In this document: in pieces, positions 33,278-36,105 of the stretch
Layout: each line of letters starts with the position of its first letter
How positions within the stretch are numbered: the first letter of the stretch is position 1
Origin: Adonisia turfae CCMR0081
GTDB lineage: Bacteria; Cyanobacteriota; Cyanobacteriia; Phormidesmidales; Phormidesmidaceae
Reading direction: 5' to 3'
Assembly: GCF_011009555.1 (NCBI RefSeq)
Contig: NZ_QXHD01000003.1
Coordinates: forward strand, 173,986 to 210,090
Length of the DNA: 36,105 nucleotides
Program-made: the position numbers and the translations under genes
Notes under the pieces: generated by a model
Told to the model about the DNA's origin: nothing
The model's database searches: none
The model's input: only the letters and a program-made list of their open reading frames with translations

Positions 33278-34207
33278 ATGAAATCTGATGAGAGAGACAT
33301 CGCTATCATTTCACATAATAAAGATATAGCTATCACTCCGAAAGTTGAAGAATCTTCCCCAGAGGACCTCAATAAGTCAACAATACTATCAAACTACCAA
33401 GTAAATGGCGAGGGTATTGGTGTAGAAATTCTAAACCTGCCACAAGGAGAAGTTCATCAGGAAATTATTCTAGATAATTACACAATTGGAATTAATCTTG
33501 GACAGAGCCATCGTATTGAGCAGATTACCGATGGAAAGTATGAGGAAGCGCAAATATTTACCGGAGGTATTGGTATTTTTCCATTTCAGTTACCCATGTG
33601 GAGCTGCTGGGATAAGGACCTGCATCACTTGTACCTTCATTTAGATCCAACGTTGTTATCTGGTCATTCGCAAGCGCTACTTGACGACGATAAGATTGAA
33701 CTCATGTATTCAGTTGCTTCCATCGAAGATTTACTCATTCAACAGATTGGCCTGGCAATTAAAAATGAACTGATGTACAACAGAACTGGTAGCCGAGTTT
33801 ATGTGCAATCTATGGCAGATGCATTGGCTGTTCATCTGCTACAGAACTATTCAACACGGACAAAACCTATCAAACCTTACTCAGGCGGTTTATCTCCTCA
33901 TAAGTTAAAGCTGGTTAAAGAACTCATACACGATAATCTAGAGCGAGAACTTAGCTTAGACGAATTGGCCAAGGTGGCGAGACTCAGCCGTTATCATTTT
34001 GCGCGTGCATTCAAACAATCAATGGGAATTACCCCTCATCAGTATATTATTCAGCAAAGAGTGGAGTGTGCAAAACAACTACTGTTGGAAGGCGAAATGA
34101 TGATTGCTAATATTGCAATTTCTTGTGGCTTTACACATCAAAGTCATCTTAACCGGCATTTCAAAGGGTTAACTGGTGTGACGCCTAAGAAGTTTGGGAG
34201 TTCATAG
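33278..34207 (+). CDS. AraC family transcriptional regulator (second of tandem pair)
   Basis: 309 aa from ATG 33278, which has AGGGGA about ten bases upstream; an in-frame GTG at 33248 is less likely because it overlaps the palindrome. Same layout as its neighbour: sensor-like N-terminus (VEILNLPQGEVHQE, IGINLGQSHRIEQ), identical linker (YSTRTKPIKPYSGGLSP), HTH1 LSLDELAKVARLSRYHFARA and HTH2 MIANIAISCGFTHQSHLNRH, ending GLTGVTPKKF. Sensor halves differ more than the DNA-binding halves, so the two may respond to different signals while recognising similar operators. A 53-bp perfectly identical stretch with the first gene (33833-33885 vs 32866-32918) indicates recent duplication or gene conversion. 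Confidence 0.92.
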   Translation: MKSDERDIAIISHNKDIAITPKVEESSPEDLNKSTILSNYQVNGEGIGVEILNLPQGEVHQEIILDNYTIGINLGQSHRIEQITDGKYEEAQIFTGGIGIFPFQLPMWSCWDKDLHHLYLHLDPTLLSGHSQALLDDDKIELMYSVASIEDLLIQQIGLAIKNELMYNRTGSRVYVQSMADALAVHLLQNYSTRTKPIKPYSGGLSPHKLKLVKELIHDNLERELSLDELAKVARLSRYHFARAFKQSMGITPHQYIIQQRVECAKQLLLEGEMMIANIAISCGFTHQSHLNRHFKGLTGVTPKKFGSS

Positions 34208-34659
34208 CAATTTTGTGCAAAAACAGCACTCGTGTGCAAGATCTAGAGTGTTTTTATGGGATAGAAAGAGTGTGTTGAGGAGGAGAGCTATCGTTCTCTG
34301 CTGGAGTAGTCAGGCAGCACAGTTATTAAGCTGATGCTGTCAGTCCCATAACATCACTATTAGACTAATCAAGCAGGATAATAAGGTTGGTTTGTAGACT
34401 ACAACTGAATGAGAAGGCAATATCAGAAGAGTTGTTATTATCTTTTGATGTCCATCCTTCACCCAACCTAACAATGCTCATGCAACCATACTGCTGAGAA
34501 TTGATTGGTTATAGGGTGAAGTTTGTCGGCGACAAATGCTGAGTAACGTTAGCCTACCAAAGGATTTATTTTATTCCCGATACAAGATCTTCAATTTTAA
34601 TCTTGGCTTTTAACAAAGCAATTAAATATGCAGGTATATGAATATAGGATTATAGAATC
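34208..34659. other. Intergenic region containing first attC-like element
   Basis: 452 bp between the second AraC gene and the small gene at 34660. No ORF recognised. It contains the TTTTGTGCAAAA palindrome (34211-34222), a G-U-containing hairpin (about 34313-34342, ggcagca/tgctgtc) and, most notably, element A at 34445-34554, listed separately. Confidence 0.5.
34445..34554 (+). repeat. Repeat element A, integron attC-like
   Basis: Gap-free alignment with 35200-35309 (about 70% identity, offset exactly 755). The 89-nt core 34466-34554 starts ACCTAAC and ends GTTAGCC. CTAAC (34468-34472) pairs with GTTAG (34548-34552); after symmetric 4-nt spacers, CTCA (34477-34480) pairs with TGAG (34540-34543), T34481 is unpaired, and GCA (34482-34484) pairs with TGC (34537-34539). 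R''-L''-L'-R' order with one extrahelical base on the 5' arm is the attC pattern, although GTTAGCC deviates from the GTTRRRY consensus at one position. An internal perfect hairpin tttgtc-ggc-gacaaa occupies 34522-34536. Confidence 0.6.
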
Positions 34660-35040
34660 ATGGCTTGGAATTTCGATTTTTACCGAGAAAATGAAGCAGA
34701 CACATTATTCAGGACATTGCAAAATGAACTGACTAAGCTCAATAGAAAGGAACAATTGTCCGCTAAAGTCGCGACAGCAGATCAAAAGAACCAGGCAGCT
34801 CTAGGAGGTATAATTTTCAACCCTGATGTTGAGGAAAATGATATCCCCAAATTGCCAAATGGTAACTGGAAGGTTCATATAATTAATGAAAATCCAAGAA
34901 ATGATTTTAGAAGGATGTTTGATAGAGCGAGCGATTTCCTCAATAATGAGCTCAATGAAAGCCAGGCTTTCTATGCGAAGTTGACATTTGTTAATCAAAA
35001 AGACAAAGGGGCACTTATGGCAGTTTTGTTTATCGGTTAG
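34660..35040 (+). CDS. Hypothetical small protein with internal duplication
   Basis: 126 aa, no recognised family, soluble, no signal peptide. It contains an internal repeat: residues 34-53 (SAKVATADQKNQAALGGIIF) and 105-124 (YAKLTFVNQKDKGALMAVLF) share A-K-V/L, QK, A-L and a hydrophobic end, each preceded by an amphipathic helix (FRTLQNELTKLN and FDRASDFLNNELN). This implies two copies of an alpha-beta-beta unit forming a pseudo-symmetric fold. The two halves are joined by a linker with PKLPNGNWKVHIINENP. The start is supported by AGGAT about 11 bases upstream. The gene lies between two directly repeated attC-like elements in the orientation expected of an integron cassette gene. Confidence 0.7.
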   Translation: MAWNFDFYRENEADTLFRTLQNELTKLNRKEQLSAKVATADQKNQAALGGIIFNPDVEENDIPKLPNGNWKVHIINENPRNDFRRMFDRASDFLNNELNESQAFYAKLTFVNQKDKGALMAVLFIG

Positions 35041-35379
35041 CTAGAGCCTGGTAAGGTGAGCCAAAATATCTCAAACAATCCTGACAGACCATAAAAGACC
35101 TCACTTGTCCAACACTCTACTTCTGTTATCTGAGAGCTTAAGCTGCCTAATTAGGATAAGAAAAATCCTGACTAATCCCCCCTAATCATCTCTTTTTCCT
35201 TGATGAATATTATTGATGCAGCCTAATAATGTCCATGCACGCCAATTACCGAAAGTTGCTTGGTTATGTTGTGAAGTTTGTCTGAGGCGAGTGATAGGTA
35301 GCGTTAAGCTGTAACTGTCTTAAGCTTTGAATAGGATCTCTCGTGAGAGCTGTTGTCATGAACTTAGGAATGTAAATCT
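35041..35379. other. Intergenic region containing second attC-like element
   Basis: 339 bp between the 126-aa gene and the secreted repeat-protein gene. The first ~160 bp show no feature; element B follows at 35200-35309, then a small stem (ctctc/gagag, 35338-35349) and the ribosome-binding region of the next gene. Confidence 0.5.
35200..35309 (+). repeat. Repeat element B, integron attC-like
   Basis: Direct copy of element A, same length, no gaps. The core 35221-35309 runs from GCCTAAT to GTTAAGC; the latter fits the attC R' consensus GTTRRRY, and the former differs from RYYYAAC at one base. The inner arms CC-AT-(G)-CAC (35233-35240) and GTG-AT-AGG (35291-35298) pair with one mismatch and G35237 extrahelical. 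Bulge position and the 4/4 spacers match element A within one base even though the primary sequences have diverged. Confidence 0.6.
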
Positions 35380-36105
35380 ATGTGGCGATTTCATAAACTT
35401 CTTCTGTCAGGACTACTAGCTACAACAATAACGATAGGAAGTGTTGCTTATCACTCTACGCCTGCCTTTGCCAGAGATAACAGGGATGAGGTACATCAAA
35501 CCTGGAACAGAGAAGGGTGGGAAGTTAGGCCAATAAAATGGTTTGATCACACATCCTACGTGGCGTCTGTAGTTGTTCTCGCATTAACTGGAGCAGGTGC
35601 ACCATATACTATTTTGAACGATGTTGCTGACATAGAAACAGCGAGGCAAATTATTAATGCACTTGCTGAATCTCGGGACACGATTATAAGCCATCAAGGC
35701 AAAGATTTCATGGTTAGAGTTCTGACCTATCAACACTGGCACAATGAGAATCCATGCTCTTTGTGGGGGGGAGAATGTTGGGAAAGGATTCCAGAACCAA
35801 ATACTCATGAGGTTGTTATACTTGTTCGCCCACAATCTCAAAATACGCTAGATAGCTCAACAACATTGGCTCAGTCTCCATCACTTGCGTTAGATGCGCA
35901 TGGCGGCTCTGGAAAAATCTATTTTAGAGCTGCAGAAGGAGGACACAATCAAAACTTGCACTGGAAACTTGAGCCTTATGGAAATTACTTTCTCTTGATT
36001 CCACGTGTTCGTCCGAGTGTTGCATTAGACGCGAATGGAGGAACAGGCTCTCCTTATTTTAGAGCTACAGAAGGAGGACACAATCAAAACTTGCACTGGA
36101 GACTT
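35380..36105 (+). CDS. Secreted protein with tandem lectin-like (beta-trefoil-type) repeats, 3' end beyond window
   Basis: 242 codons are visible and the frame is open at the window edge. Residues 1-31 form a signal peptide (basic start, hydrophobic core LLLSGLLATTITIGSVAY, cleavage after AFA31). A ~130-residue region of unknown type follows, including NENPCSLWGGECWE with two Cys. From residue 168, 45-residue repeats begin: ALDAHGGSGKIYFRAAEGGH, then NQNLHWKL and a YFLLIPRVRP-type end; the second copy starts ALDANGGTGSPYFRATEGGH and also ends NQNLHWRL. The N-Q-x-x-x-W pattern recalls ricin-type beta-trefoil lectins, where three such units build one domain, so at least a third is expected beyond the edge. 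AGGA lies upstream of the ATG. It is the first gene after attC-like element B. Confidence 0.75.
   Translation, partial: MWRFHKLLLSGLLATTITIGSVAYHSTPAFARDNRDEVHQTWNREGWEVRPIKWFDHTSYVASVVVLALTGAGAPYTILNDVADIETARQIINALAESRDTIISHQGKDFMVRVLTYQHWHNENPCSLWGGECWERIPEPNTHEVVILVRPQSQNTLDSSTTLAQSPSLALDAHGGSGKIYFRAAEGGHNQNLHWKLEPYGNYFLLIPRVRPSVALDANGGTGSPYFRATEGGHNQNLHWRL

Noticed and set aside
1..36105. CRISPR arrays, tRNA/rRNA genes, transposases, integrase or prophage structural genes
   Set aside because: None recognised on either strand; in particular no intI-like tyrosine recombinase accompanies the attC-like elements.

Overview
The window looks like a piece of a cyanobacterial chromosome. Evidence: HIP1 octamers (GCGATCGC) at 701, 18625, 19529, 21654, 21866, 22798 and elsewhere; a cyanobacteriochrome-type GAF protein; a large STAND regulator ending in WD40 repeats with the C-terminal tail usual in cyanobacterial members; and the general gene content. 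The species cannot be named from sequence alone.

Layout. (1) 1-754: 3' end of a GT1 (UGT80-like) glycosyltransferase. (2) 755-1925: non-coding, with a Pho-box-like repeat array and a two-helix membrane-protein remnant broken by one TAG. (3) 1926-15577: an AT-rich exopolysaccharide cluster, all on the + strand: GT4, Wzz/BY-kinase copolymerase, GT2, O-antigen-ligase/polymerase-like protein, alpha-1,2-fucosyltransferase-like GT11, second GT4, Wzx flippase, second GT2, GT61 and a membrane protein of unknown function. This is most of a Wzx/Wzy assembly line (repeat-unit assembly, flipping, polymerisation, length control); the priming transferase and outer-membrane Wza-type exporter are not in the window. 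The genes are separated by unusually long AT-rich gaps and no HIP1 site was seen in this block. (4) 16006-24382: regulators and metabolic genes: an AfsR-like BTAD/NB-ARC/WD40 protein, a GNAT acetyltransferase, a stand-alone DXCF cyanobacteriochrome GAF protein, an amidohydrolase and a membrane-anchored alpha/beta hydrolase. (5) 24726-29500: a GT-C membrane glycosyltransferase convergent with a sulfotransferase, then a membrane-anchored dynamin/Era-like GTPase.

(6) 29726-36105 is an accessory region: a decayed MNT-HEPN toxin-antitoxin pair, two hypothetical membrane-anchored proteins (one with an SH3-like domain), a tandem pair of AraC regulators, a small duplicated-fold protein, and the start of a secreted repeat protein. 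The most interesting signal is here. Two direct copies of a roughly 110-nt element (34445-34554 and 35200-35309, gap-free alignment, 755 bp apart) flank the small gene at 34660-35040. The 89-nt core of each copy is an imperfect inverted repeat with CCTAAC/GTTAG-like ends and one extra base on the 5' arm. That is the architecture of an integron attC site, so this may be a small cassette array without a visible integrase. This is inference and needs a covariance-model search.
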